Part shown: one piece after another, positions 36,501 through 44,604 of the stretch
Layout of the letters: every line of letters begins with the position of its first letter
Position numbering within the stretch: the first letter of the stretch is position 1
From: CAXXOK01 sp963675655
GTDB lineage: Bacteria > Bacillota > Clostridia > Christensenellales > Aristaeellaceae
NCBI GenBank assembly: GCA_963675655.1
Contig: OY776489.1
Span: 1,302,001 to 1,366,000, forward strand
Direction of reading: 5' to 3'
DNA length: 64,000 nucleotides
Position numbers and translations under genes: made by a program
Notes under the pieces: model-generated
Database searches by the model: none
The model's input: the letters and a program-made list of their open reading frames with translations, nothing else
Told to the model about the DNA's origin: nothing

Positions 36501-37285
36501 TTCCCACCTTCCCCGGTACGAACTGCGAGGTGGATACCGCCCGCGCGCTGGAACGCGCCGGAGCGGAGCCGCACATTGTACTGATTAACAACCTGACGCC
36601 CGACCATGTCGCCAGAAGCATCGAGGAAGCGCAAAAGGCAATTGCGCAGGCGCAGATGGTGGTATTCCCTGGCGGTTTCTCCGGCGGGGACGAGCCGGAC
36701 GGCAGCGGCAAGTTTATTACCGCCTTCTTCCGTAACCCCGCCATGAAGGATGCCGTACATACCCTGCTCAATGACCGCGACGGTTTAATGCTGGGCATAT
36801 GTAACGGTTTTCAAGCGCTGATCAAGCTGGGGCTGGTGCCCTTTGGCAAGATCGTCGATACGGACGATACCTGCCCTACGCTGACGTTTAACACCATTGG
36901 CCGCCACCAGAGCATGCTGGTGCGTACCCGCATCGTTAATGCCGGCAGTCCGTGGCTCAGCCTGTGCAAGCCCGGTGAAATCCACACCCTGCCCATCAGT
37001 CACGGCGAAGGCCGCTTTGTTTGCAGCGATGCTATGCTAAGCCAGCTCGTTGAAAACGGGCAGATCGCCACCCAGTATGTGGATGGCAACGGCAGCCCCA
37101 CCATGGATTTGCGCTACAACCCCAACGGCAGCGTGCTGGCCATCGAGGGCATTACCTCGCCGGATGGGCGCGTGCTGGGCAAGATGGGGCATACCGAGCG
37201 CAGCGGCAGGAATTTGTACCGGAATGTCGAAGGGAATACATTCCAGCCCCTTTTCGAGGGCGGGGTAGCGTATTTCCGCAAATAA
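33581..37285 (+). CDS. purL: Phosphoribosylformylglycinamidine synthase, single-chain PurL
   Basis: This 1,234-residue protein fuses the PurS-like, PurL and PurQ parts, the clostridial long form. The synthase half shows DTYWSDHCRHTTF, KNETHNHPTEIEPFGGAATCIGG (read in part) and GFGGGGV-like glycine turns. The glutaminase domain starts near residue 965 with AVIPTFPGTNCEVD and carries the nucleophile in LGICNGFQAL; the His-Glu pair is in GHTERSG near the end. No separate purS or purQ is needed. AAAGGAGG lies six bases before ATG 33581; the frame upstream is intergenic. Confidence 0.96.
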   Translation: MAVYRVYTEKKPAYAVEAKALLYEIRHILLIKSVTGVRLLNRYDIEGVSEALFTQCLPIVFFEPQLDEHYAALPKTDDAVFAVEYLPGQFDVRAASCEECVQLVSCGERPTVRTARVYLLAGAPTEEELTRIQKYVVNPVESRMAELGEKDTLKQTYAAPDAVETLKGFTTMDDASVADFVKRYGLAMDRDDLAFCRDYFAAEHRDPTLTEIRMIDTYWSDHCRHTTFLTVLDEVNSQKPAVEKAFARYLALRKELGREHKPVTLMDIATIGAKALKARGGLTNLDISDEINACSIVIDVDNNGVTEPWLLMFKNETHNHPTEIEPFGGAATCIGGAIRDPLSGRTYVYQAMRVTGAADPLVPVADTLPGKLPQRKLVTTAAAGYSAYGNQIGLATGMVDELYHPGYAAKRMEIGAVIGAAPLANIRREEPAPGDVVILLGGRTGRDGCGGATGSSKSHNMESLESCGAEVQKGNPVIERKLQRLFRNGEVTRLIKRCNDFGAGGVSVAIGELADGLAIDLDKVPKKYEGLDGTELAISESQERMAVVVASEDAERFIDFANSENLEATVVATVTAEPRLCMTWKDNVIVDISRDFLNSNGAEKHAGAAVADSGIATVPFAGDSFVEKLQAMVSDLNVCSKQGLSERFDSTIGAGTVLMPFGGVRQLTPAQAMAAKLPVLHGETVTCSGMAYGFHPQLMEQSPYEGAYLSVAESLCRLTASGFDFRKAYLTFQEYFQRMTADPQGWGQPLSALLGALDAQLNFGIAAIGGKDSMSGTFETLHVPPTLVSFAVAPGVTDDVISPEFKAAGHKLYYLHADPFAAEAFTKKLDLLYRLIHEKKVVSAWAVGFGGIAEGLFKMALGNGIGAKVDAGFTRDLLAQEIGGVIVEASADDVALTGAAELLGETVPEYELHIGGETYAIAPLQALYEGKLTKVFPYRSADLALDGAKVEKVGEKPRIPPVPALRMAKPVAVIPTFPGTNCEVDTARALERAGAEPHIVLINNLTPDHVARSIEEAQKAIAQAQMVVFPGGFSGGDEPDGSGKFITAFFRNPAMKDAVHTLLNDRDGLMLGICNGFQALIKLGLVPFGKIVDTDDTCPTLTFNTIGRHQSMLVRTRIVNAGSPWLSLCKPGEIHTLPISHGEGRFVCSDAMLSQLVENGQIATQYVDGNGSPTMDLRYNPNGSVLAIEGITSPDGRVLGKMGHTERSGRNLYRNVEGNTFQPLFEGGVAYFRK

Positions 37286-37443
37286 CGCGTGCCGCGCGTA
37301 GCCGCAGGCGGAGGTTATAACCCGTTGCTATATCAATAGGGACGCAAACAACGCGTGCCGCGCGCAGCCGCAGGCGGAGGTTATAACCCGTTGCTATATC
37401 AATAGGGACGCAAATAACGCGTGCCGCGCGCAGCCGCAGGCGC
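37278..37443 (+). repeat. 66-bp tandem repeat between purL and purB
   Basis: ACGCGTGCCGCGCG recurs at 37285, 37351 and 37417, exactly 66 bp apart, giving about 2.5 units. The first copy starts inside the last codons of purL, so part of the unit is derived from coding sequence or the gene end has been captured. Units include GGAGGTTATAACCC, a ribosome-binding-site-like stretch followed by the palindrome GGTTATAACC. Confidence 0.85.
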
Positions 37444-37481
37444 GCCCCGGCCTGTGTTTTGAAGCATTAAAGGAGGATACC

Positions 37482-38918
37482 ATGTCCGAGCATAACGTAT
37501 TTGTCAGCCCCTTTTCCAGCCGCTATGCCAGTAAAGAGATGCAGTTCATCTTTTCCGAGGATAATAAATTCCGCACATGGCGCAAGCTGTGGATCAGCCT
37601 TGCCAAAGCCGAGCAAAAACAGGGCTTGCCCATTACGGATGAGCAGATTGCCGAGCTGGAGGCGCACAAGGACGACATTAACTACGACGTTGCCATCCAG
37701 CGCGAGCGCGAGGTGCGCCACGATGTAATGAGCCATGTGTACGCCTACGGCATGCAGTGCCCCGCGGCCAAGGGCATCATCCACCTGGGCGCGACCAGCT
37801 GCTATGTGGGCGATAATACCGATGTGCTGATTATGAAACAGGGCCTTGAGCTGGTGAGCCGCAAGCTGCTCAACGTTATCAAGGAGCTGCGCGATTTTGC
37901 CATGAAGTACCGCGCCCTGCCCGCGCTGGCCTACACGCATTTGCAGCCCGCGCAGCTGACCACCGTCGGCAAGCGCGCCACCCTGTGGATGAACGAGTTG
38001 CTAATGGACTATGAGGAGGCACAGCACCGCCTTGCCACCCTCGCGCTGCTGGGCAGTAAGGGCACGACCGGAACGCAGGCCAGCTTTGTGGAGCTGCTGG
38101 GCGGCGACAGCGAAAAGATTTTACAGATCGAAAAAGATATTGCCGCCGACGTGGGCGTGGCTCGCGTGGTGCCCGTAAGCGGGCAGACGTACAGCCGCAA
38201 GATGGATTATCAGGTGGTAAGCGTTTTAAGCGGCATTGCACAAAGCGCCAGCAAATTCAGCTACGATATGCGCCTTTTGCAGAACTTTAAGGAGATGGAG
38301 GAGCCGTTTGAAAAAAGCCAGATCGGCTCGTCCGCCATGCCCTACAAGCGCAACCCCATGCGCAGCGAGCGCGTAAGCGCCCTTTCCCGCTACGTAATGG
38401 TGGATACGCTCAACACCGCCATTACCGCAGGAACCCAGTGGTTTGAGCGCACGCTGGATGACAGCGCAAACCGCCGCATTGCTGTGAGCGAAGCGTTTTT
38501 GGCTACGGACGGCATCCTCAACCTGCTGATGAACGTATGCGACGGGCTGGTGGTGTACGAAAAAGTGGTGCACGCCCGCGTGATGAACGAGCTGCCCTTT
38601 ATGGCGACCGAAAACATTATGATGGACGCGGTGAAAAAAGGCGGCGACCGGCAGGCCCTGCACGAAAAGCTGCGCGTGCACAGCCAGGCGGCGGCGCGCG
38701 TGGTGAAGGAAGAGGGCGGCAAGAACGATCTGGTAGACCGTATCGCCTCCGACCCGGATTTTATGATTTCCAAAGCCGAAATCGAAGCCATCCTCGACCC
38801 CAGCCGCTTCATCGGCCGGAGCGTGGAGCAGGTGGAGGCGTTTGTGGCCGAGTGCATCGACCCGCTGCTGAAAGAGCACAGCGGCGAGCTGGGCGAAAAA
38901 GCAGTTTTGAGCGTGTAA
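37482..38918 (+). CDS. purB: Adenylosuccinate lyase, PurB
   Basis: A 478-residue fumarase-superfamily enzyme that removes fumarate from SAICAR and from adenylosuccinate. The signature SSAMPYKRNPMRSE holds the mobile catalytic loop (the Ser is first), IHLGATSCYVGDNTD is the substrate loop and TQASFVELLGGD follows. AAAGGAGGATACC precedes the start. It ends the purine cluster. Confidence 0.97.
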   Translation: MSEHNVFVSPFSSRYASKEMQFIFSEDNKFRTWRKLWISLAKAEQKQGLPITDEQIAELEAHKDDINYDVAIQREREVRHDVMSHVYAYGMQCPAAKGIIHLGATSCYVGDNTDVLIMKQGLELVSRKLLNVIKELRDFAMKYRALPALAYTHLQPAQLTTVGKRATLWMNELLMDYEEAQHRLATLALLGSKGTTGTQASFVELLGGDSEKILQIEKDIAADVGVARVVPVSGQTYSRKMDYQVVSVLSGIAQSASKFSYDMRLLQNFKEMEEPFEKSQIGSSAMPYKRNPMRSERVSALSRYVMVDTLNTAITAGTQWFERTLDDSANRRIAVSEAFLATDGILNLLMNVCDGLVVYEKVVHARVMNELPFMATENIMMDAVKKGGDRQALHEKLRVHSQAAARVVKEEGGKNDLVDRIASDPDFMISKAEIEAILDPSRFIGRSVEQVEAFVAECIDPLLKEHSGELGEKAVLSV

Positions 38919-39226
38919 GCCGGCATACGCAAGTTTTTACAAAGATGTCCGCCCTGACCTGTACGCGATATGCGGCGGGTTAGGGCGGTTCGTATAAAGC
39001 GCATGACTATATAGCGGCTGAAACCCATACGACTGCTCTACAAAATCCGCAAGGATAACGATGGAGCAAGAACCGGTGCGATGCCGGGATGGATTTTTGG
39101 ATGGGTTGTTTTTGCACAGGCCGAAGTAGCAGCAGTACTACGGCGAGGGGTGCGCCAAGGCAGAATGGCGAAAATACAGGCGGCAGCGTGCGGGGGATTG
39201 TTGCAGCGTTACCCGCAGGAAAGACT
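38919..39226. other. Intergenic region with a hairpin and an inverted copy of repeat C
   Basis: A long hairpin pairs CCGCCCTGACC (about 38950) with GGGTTAGGGCGG (to about 38992), a possible purB terminator that lacks a T-run. From about 39085 to 39200 the reverse strand matches repeat C of 31600-31710, including CCTCGCCGTAG and GCTACTTCGG. No gene seen. Confidence 0.55.
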
Positions 39227-39255
39227 TTGACAGCACCCTCCAGATGCGCTACAAT
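39227..39255 (+). promoter_or_regulatory. Promoter of murB-rapZ
   Basis: A perfect TTGACA, a 17-bp spacer and TACAAT lie 32 bp before the murB start. Confidence 0.8.
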
Positions 39256-39286
39256 GAAGCAAAATCGGCATGAAGGAGGCGGCTTG

Positions 39287-40264
39287 ATGGAGGATGCCCT
39301 GCGCTTGGAATTGATGGAGGCGCTTCGCCCAATCGTGAAGAAGAAGGATCTAACCGAAAACGCCCCCATGAGCGCATATACCACGCTGGGCTTCGGCGGT
39401 CCCGCCGAACTGTTGTGCGAAATTTCGTCTGCCGAGCAATTGGTGGAAATTTTGCGCATTGCCGCGCGGCTGCAAGTGCCGGTAAACGTGCTGGGCAACG
39501 GCAGTAACCTGCTGGTAAAGGACGGGGGCTGGCCGGGGCTGACGCTGCATTTTGGCGATGCCTTTGCGGAAATTTCCCCGCCTGTACCCCTGCCGGATGG
39601 ACGGTTTGCCATTACCGCGCAGGCAGGTGCGACGCTTGCGCGCCTGAGCGCTACCGCGGCGGACGCGGCGCTTGCGGGGCTTGCGTTTGCAGCCGGCATC
39701 CCGGGCACGGTGGGTGGCGGCGTCGCCATGAACGCGGGCGCTTACGGCGGCGAGCTGCAAAACGTGGTAGAGGGCGTAACCTGCGTAACGCTTATGGGTG
39801 AAATACGCCATTACACCCGCGAGGAGATGGATTTTTCCTACCGCCACAGCCGCTTGAACGACCCGGCCTATCCGCCGGAAATCCTCGTGTCGGCGATTTT
39901 TGCGCTGGAGCCGGGGGATGAGGAAACCATACGTGTAACCATGCGGGAGTTTAACGCCCGCCGCCGGGATAAACAGCCCCTTACGCAGCCGTGCTGCGGC
40001 AGCACCTTTAAGCGGCCGCCGGGGCAGTTTGCCGGAACGCTGATTGACGAATGCGGCCTTAAGGGCCTGCGCGTAGGCGGGGCGAGCGTAAGCACCAAGC
40101 ACGCGGGCTTTCTGGTTAACGACGAAGAAGGCAGCGCGACGGATTATTTACAGCTGATACAAACGGTGCAAAAAGCGGTGCTGGCGCAAAAAGGGGTGCT
40201 TTTAGAGCCCGAAGTGCGCATCGTAGGCGAGGATACGCCTGCCAAGGAAGAGAAGGCCGAATAA
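39287..40264 (+). CDS. murB: UDP-N-acetylenolpyruvoylglucosamine reductase, MurB
   Basis: A 325-residue FAD enzyme making UDP-N-acetylmuramate for peptidoglycan. YTTLGFGGPAELL, VLGNGSNLLVKDGG and AGIPGTVGGGVAMNAGAYGGE bind FAD and substrate. CCGSTFKRP holds the catalytic Ser in the type II arrangement, and EPEVRIVG supplies the final Glu. ATG 39287 has GAAGGAGG seven bases upstream; the upstream frame crosses the promoter and is not used. It is followed 33 bp later by rapZ, an order seen in many Firmicutes. Confidence 0.96.
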   Translation: MEDALRLELMEALRPIVKKKDLTENAPMSAYTTLGFGGPAELLCEISSAEQLVEILRIAARLQVPVNVLGNGSNLLVKDGGWPGLTLHFGDAFAEISPPVPLPDGRFAITAQAGATLARLSATAADAALAGLAFAAGIPGTVGGGVAMNAGAYGGELQNVVEGVTCVTLMGEIRHYTREEMDFSYRHSRLNDPAYPPEILVSAIFALEPGDEETIRVTMREFNARRRDKQPLTQPCCGSTFKRPPGQFAGTLIDECGLKGLRVGGASVSTKHAGFLVNDEEGSATDYLQLIQTVQKAVLAQKGVLLEPEVRIVGEDTPAKEEKAE

Positions 40265-40297
40265 GAAAACACAAGACGGGATAAGGGAGGTTTGGCC

Positions 40298-41227
40298 ATG
40301 CAGTTTTTAATTGTTACAGGGCTCAGCGGCGCGGGAAAAACCGTTGCCATACGTACGCTGGAGGATTTGGGCGCGCTGTGCGTGGACAACCTGCCGCCCA
40401 TGATGCTGGTGCGTTTTATGGAGGCTTGCCAGTCCTCCAACATCAGCCGCCCGCTGGTCGCCATCGCGGTGGATATCCGCTCGGGTGAATTTTTCGACGC
40501 CAAGGCGGTTGTGAAGATGATTGACGAGGCGCGCAGCGTAGGCTTCCATATCGATACGCTGTTTATCGAGGCGCAGGAATCGGTGCTGGTGAACCGCTAC
40601 AAGGAAAGCCGCCGCGACCATCCGCTGGCCAGCGAGGGCATGAGTCTGGAAGAGGCGATCACCGCCGAGCGCGGCCGCTTGCAACCGCTGCGCGAAACGG
40701 CTAACCATGTTATCGATACCAGCGAGCTGAAAACCCGTGCCATGCAGGAGCGGCTATGCCAAATCGTGCGCGAAGCGGGCGACGAGCCTGCCCTGCGGGT
40801 GGAAATGCTCAGCTTCGGGTTTAAGCGCGGCATCCCGCGGGATGGCGATTTGGTGTTTGACGTGCGCTTTTTACCCAACCCGTTTTACATTCCGCAGCTG
40901 GGGCGCCATACGGGGCTGGATACGGATGTGCGCGATTTTGTGCTCAAGCATCCGGTAACGCAGGAGTTTTTAACCAAGTGCATGGACATGCTCACCTTCC
41001 TTTTGCCCAACTATGTGAAAGAAGGCAAGCACCGGCTGGTTATCGCCATCGGCTGCACGGGCGGGGCGCACCGCAGCGTAGCGATTGCCGAGCACCTGTG
41101 CGAGCAGCTCAAGGAGCTGGGCTATAAGGTGAGCGTAACACACCGCGATTTGGCGATTGAGCAGGCGCACTGGACGGCCCCGGCGGAGGCAACGCCCGCT
41201 GAGAAGCGCCGCGGCATGGAAAAATAA
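40298..41227 (+). CDS. rapZ: RNase adapter / nucleotide-binding protein RapZ (YvcJ)
   Basis: This 309-residue P-loop protein has TGLSGAGKTVAIRTLED at the N-terminus (Walker A), VDNLPP and DIRSGEFF, and a conserved C-terminal half with FDVRFLPNPFY and AIGCTGGAHRSVAIAEHL. In Bacillus the homologue YvcJ hydrolyses GTP and affects competence; in E. coli RapZ directs RNase E. GGGAGG seven bases before ATG 40298 selects that start over an upstream TTG. The usual downstream partners yvcK and whiA are not here; whiA lies at 12482. Confidence 0.95.
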   Translation: MQFLIVTGLSGAGKTVAIRTLEDLGALCVDNLPPMMLVRFMEACQSSNISRPLVAIAVDIRSGEFFDAKAVVKMIDEARSVGFHIDTLFIEAQESVLVNRYKESRRDHPLASEGMSLEEAITAERGRLQPLRETANHVIDTSELKTRAMQERLCQIVREAGDEPALRVEMLSFGFKRGIPRDGDLVFDVRFLPNPFYIPQLGRHTGLDTDVRDFVLKHPVTQEFLTKCMDMLTFLLPNYVKEGKHRLVIAIGCTGGAHRSVAIAEHLCEQLKELGYKVSVTHRDLAIEQAHWTAPAEATPAEKRRGMEK

Positions 41228-41245
41228 TAAAGCAGAATGAGGCTT

Positions 41246-41300
41246 CCCGCCGCTTCGCTTGCGCGCTTTCGGGCGATGGAGCGAGCGGCGGGTTGTTTGT
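41246..41300 (+). terminator. Terminator after rapZ
   Basis: A 13-bp stem (CCCGCCGCT-CGCT, one bulge; 41246-41259 with 41280-41292) is followed by TTGTTTGT. It starts 19 bp after the rapZ stop. Confidence 0.65.
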
Positions 41301-41625
41301 ACCTGCGAAAAAGGAAATGGGCGCGGCTGGTTTTTCCGGTGTGCAGAGCCGGTATATTGGGCCGGGCACAAAGTGGCAGGGCGTTCGTTTTTGCCCCGGC
41401 GCGGGTTTTGCCGGCGGCGCATTCCCCACGGATAAAAACCGGGTAACAGTCCACAGCTTGTCCCCTGCGAAAGAGCGACCGATCTGCTTGGCCTGCCCTA
41501 TGCGCCGGATACGCGCAAACCACCCGCCAAGGCCGGGTTTGGATTGACAAACGCGGCGGCCTCATGATACGCTTGAGTGGCTATTTTTTCCGTATTTTAG
41601 AAAACTGGAGGCGCAGCATCCTATT
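41301..41625. other. Intergenic region upstream of the glycosyltransferase gene
   Basis: No convincing gene. A TTGACA box at 41544-41549 with a poor GATACG 16 bp later may be the promoter of the glycosyltransferase gene, about 55 bp upstream of its start. Confidence 0.4.
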
Positions 41626-42558
41626 ATGAAGATCGCCGTGCTTATCCCCTGCTACAACGAAGCTAAAAGCATCGCCAAGGTGGTGGCGGATTACCGCGCC
41701 GCGCTCCCTGGAGCGGAAATATTTGTGTACGACAATAACTCCACCGATGGTACCGATGCGCTGGCGCGCGCGGCGGGCGCGACTGTGCGCTACGAGCGGC
41801 GGCAGGGCAAGGGCAACGTAATCCGCACCATGTTTCGCGAGATCGAGGCCGACGCGTACCTGATGATCGACGGGGACGATACCTATCCCGCCGAAAACGC
41901 ACGCGCGATGGTGGATTTGATTTTACAGCAAAAGGTGGATATGGTGGTGGGCGACCGGCTCAGTTCCACCTATTTTACGCAGAACAAGCGGCCGTTTCAT
42001 AACTTTGGTAACCGCGTGGTGCGCGGGTTGGTCAATCGTATTTTTCACGGCAACATTACCGATTTAATGACCGGCTACCGCGCGTTTAGCTACGAGTTTG
42101 TCAAGTCTTTCCCTGTGCTTTCCAAAGGCTTTGAAATTGAAACGGAAATGAGCATCCACGCGCTGGATAAGAATTTGTACATCCAAAGCGTACCGGTGGA
42201 ATACCGCGACCGCAGCGCCGATAACCCCAGCAAGCTCAATACCTTTTCGGACGGATTCAAGGTGCTGCGTACTGTGGCAAGGCTGTATAAGGAATATCGG
42301 CCGCTTTCGTTCTTCGGCATTTTTACGGCGCTGTTCGGGGCGGCGGGCATTGGGCTGTTTATTCCGGTGCTGGCGGAGTATTTCCGCACGGGGCTGGTGC
42401 CGCGTTTCCCCACGCTGATCGTATCCGGCGTGCTGATGACGCTGGCGATTCTTATGCTGGTGTGCGGGCTGGTGTTGGATACCGTGGCCAAAAAGCACCG
42501 GCAGCTGTTTGAAGTGAACCTGAACATTCTTAAGGCCCTGCACCGGATGACCAATTAG
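41626..42558 (+). CDS. Family 2 glycosyltransferase with C-terminal membrane anchor
   Basis: This 310-residue protein has a GT-A catalytic domain: IPCYNEAKSI near 8-17, VYDNNSTDGT, and the metal-binding DGDDTYP (DXD-type). YLMIDGDD and LMTGYRAFS fit the dolichyl-phosphate-mannose-synthase-like branch. Two hydrophobic segments (about 228-250 and 263-287) anchor it. It probably transfers a sugar to polyprenyl phosphate. The next gene, 9 bp away, encodes a large membrane protein that may use the lipid-linked sugar; that link is inference. Confidence 0.9.
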   Translation: MKIAVLIPCYNEAKSIAKVVADYRAALPGAEIFVYDNNSTDGTDALARAAGATVRYERRQGKGNVIRTMFREIEADAYLMIDGDDTYPAENARAMVDLILQQKVDMVVGDRLSSTYFTQNKRPFHNFGNRVVRGLVNRIFHGNITDLMTGYRAFSYEFVKSFPVLSKGFEIETEMSIHALDKNLYIQSVPVEYRDRSADNPSKLNTFSDGFKVLRTVARLYKEYRPLSFFGIFTALFGAAGIGLFIPVLAEYFRTGLVPRFPTLIVSGVLMTLAILMLVCGLVLDTVAKKHRQLFEVNLNILKALHRMTN

Positions 42559-42567
42559 GGGCGGCCT

Positions 42568-44604
42568 ATGAGTGAGAAACGCAATTGTAAGCGATATACC
42601 CGGTTCATCCCGCGCCTGCTCGGCTGTGTGCCGGCGGGCGCTTTGGGCATGCTGGCTTTTACGCTTTCGCCGGAAAACTATGTTGGCCTCAGCGATGCGC
42701 CGCTTGCGGCGGGCAGCCCGGTTTGGCTTTTATACGCGCTGCTGCTTGGTGGAATGTTCTGGCTTGCGCTGGAACGGCGCACACGCCCCACGGTTGGAAC
42801 GGTTTTACTGGGGCTTTTGTTTGGCGTTGTTAACTATTTTGCGACGACGCTGTTTGCGTATGATACATGGTCGTTTTTGTCCACGGCGCAGGCGTGGGTG
42901 CTGGCAGGGCTTTGCATACTGGGGCAGGCTGCCGTGATGACGGCGGTGCTGTCGCTTGTGGTGCAGGCGCTGCAGCGCTCCGGGGATGTAGCTGTGCCTG
43001 CGCCATTGCGTCCCCTGTCTGCTGCGGCGGCCGCGTTTTGCCGTTTTGGCGGCCGGATGCTCGATGGCATCAATCGCCGCTTTGTGCGGCTTACGGCATG
43101 GCGCAGGCGGCACCCCCTGCTGGCGGGGATGGTTTTTCTGCTGGTGTGCTGGTCGCCGTACCTGCTGGCGTTCTACCCCGGCACCATCATCTGGGATATG
43201 GGGGAGATGCTGGGCGGGCTGTATGGCCTGCGTGGTCTTTCCACGTGGCATCCCCTGTTTACCACATGGCTGTTCGGCGGCTGCGTGTGGCTGGGGCGGC
43301 TGTTTGGCAGCGATAACCTCGGTGCGTTTTTGTTCACGATAATCCAAACGCTGGCGCTGGCCTATGCCCTTGCGGATGTGCTGCGCTTTATGCGCAGGCT
43401 GGGGCTTGGGCGCGGATGGCGTGTTGCGGCGCTGGCGTTTTTCGGGCTTACGCCCATCTTCGCTTCCTTCGCGCAGGCCGTCGGCAAGGATACGCTGTAT
43501 ACCGCGATGCTGCTGCTATTTGCGGTGCGCACCGCCGAGGCGCTGCGTTTTGGCGGGCTTTCCCGGCGGGGGCTTTGGCAATACGCGGTGTTCGCGCTGC
43601 TGGCAAGCCTTTTGCGCAGCAATGGGTTTTATGTGGTGCTGGGTACGGCGCTGCCGGTGATGATCGCCTGCTTTTTCCGCGGGCGTGGCCGCGCACGCCT
43701 GCAGAGGGCCGCAGCGCTGCAGAGGGCCGCCGCGCTGCAGATGACCGCAGCGCTGCTGTGCGCGCTGGTTGCGGCGACCGCTTTTACCTATGTACTGCTG
43801 CCCGCTTTGCACATTCAAGATGAAACGGCTTCCGGCCTGTACAGCGTATGCTTTCAGCAAAGCGCGCGCACCCTGCGCGACCATCCCGACACGGTGACCG
43901 CGGAGGAATACGCACAGATTGATGCCGTGCTGGATGCGGAAAACTTGCCGGAGCTATACGAGCCGGTTATATCCGACCCGGTGAAATATACCTTCCGCCA
44001 ATATGGGCAGGGGCGCGCGGCGGAGGAAGCCGCGCTGCAAACCTACCGTAAAACGTGGCTTTCGATGTTTGCCAAATACCCGCTGACGTATGTAGAGGCG
44101 TTTGTGGCGGGTAACACCGGCTACTATGCCTTTACCCCGAAAATCGATTCCGCGCGCACCTATCACTATCAAGGCGGCATCCGCTTTGTGTTTGAAACCG
44201 TCGCGCTGGGGGATGATCCGCTGTACCTGCACACCACGCAGATTGCGGCATTTGCCAAAGCGCGTACTCTGCTGGCGATGTATGCGCGCGGTTGGCGGCG
44301 TTTGCCGCTTTTGGAGCTGCTTTTATTCTGCCCGGTGTATACATGGCTGCTGGTGGGCGCGGGGCTTTCGCTGCTACGGCGCAGACGCCTGCGGGAGCTG
44401 CTTGCCTTCTTGCCCGCCCTATTGAGCCTCGGCGTATGCCTGCTTTCTCCCGTGAACGATTATTTCCGCTATTTCCTGCCCGTAGCGGCGATGACCCTGC
44501 CGCTCATGGCGCTGGCTGGAAGTGGGACGATAAAACAAGAGGCTGACGCGGGAGTGCATGGGTTGTATACGCCGCAGCCGTCACAACATCCATCAGCTTG
44601 CTGA
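42568..44604 (+). CDS. DUF6020-type polytopic membrane protein
   Basis: A 678-residue protein with about 12 hydrophobic segments. LAFYPGTIIWDMGEM near 200-215 resembles the acidic first loop of GT-C glycosyltransferases and of the DUF6020 family, which are thought to use polyprenyl-linked sugars. AVGKDTLYTAMLLL is a second conserved site. RLQRAAALQRAAALQ near 376-390 is a small internal duplication, visible in DNA as GCAGAGGGCCGC(A/C)GCGCT repeated. The final codons and the stop lie in hairpin cluster III, so the original C-terminus may have been replaced. Stop of the glycosyltransferase gene is 9 bp upstream. Confidence 0.78.
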   Translation: MSEKRNCKRYTRFIPRLLGCVPAGALGMLAFTLSPENYVGLSDAPLAAGSPVWLLYALLLGGMFWLALERRTRPTVGTVLLGLLFGVVNYFATTLFAYDTWSFLSTAQAWVLAGLCILGQAAVMTAVLSLVVQALQRSGDVAVPAPLRPLSAAAAAFCRFGGRMLDGINRRFVRLTAWRRRHPLLAGMVFLLVCWSPYLLAFYPGTIIWDMGEMLGGLYGLRGLSTWHPLFTTWLFGGCVWLGRLFGSDNLGAFLFTIIQTLALAYALADVLRFMRRLGLGRGWRVAALAFFGLTPIFASFAQAVGKDTLYTAMLLLFAVRTAEALRFGGLSRRGLWQYAVFALLASLLRSNGFYVVLGTALPVMIACFFRGRGRARLQRAAALQRAAALQMTAALLCALVAATAFTYVLLPALHIQDETASGLYSVCFQQSARTLRDHPDTVTAEEYAQIDAVLDAENLPELYEPVISDPVKYTFRQYGQGRAAEEAALQTYRKTWLSMFAKYPLTYVEAFVAGNTGYYAFTPKIDSARTYHYQGGIRFVFETVALGDDPLYLHTTQIAAFAKARTLLAMYARGWRRLPLLELLLFCPVYTWLLVGAGLSLLRRRRLRELLAFLPALLSLGVCLLSPVNDYFRYFLPVAAMTLPLMALAGSGTIKQEADAGVHGLYTPQPSQHPSAC

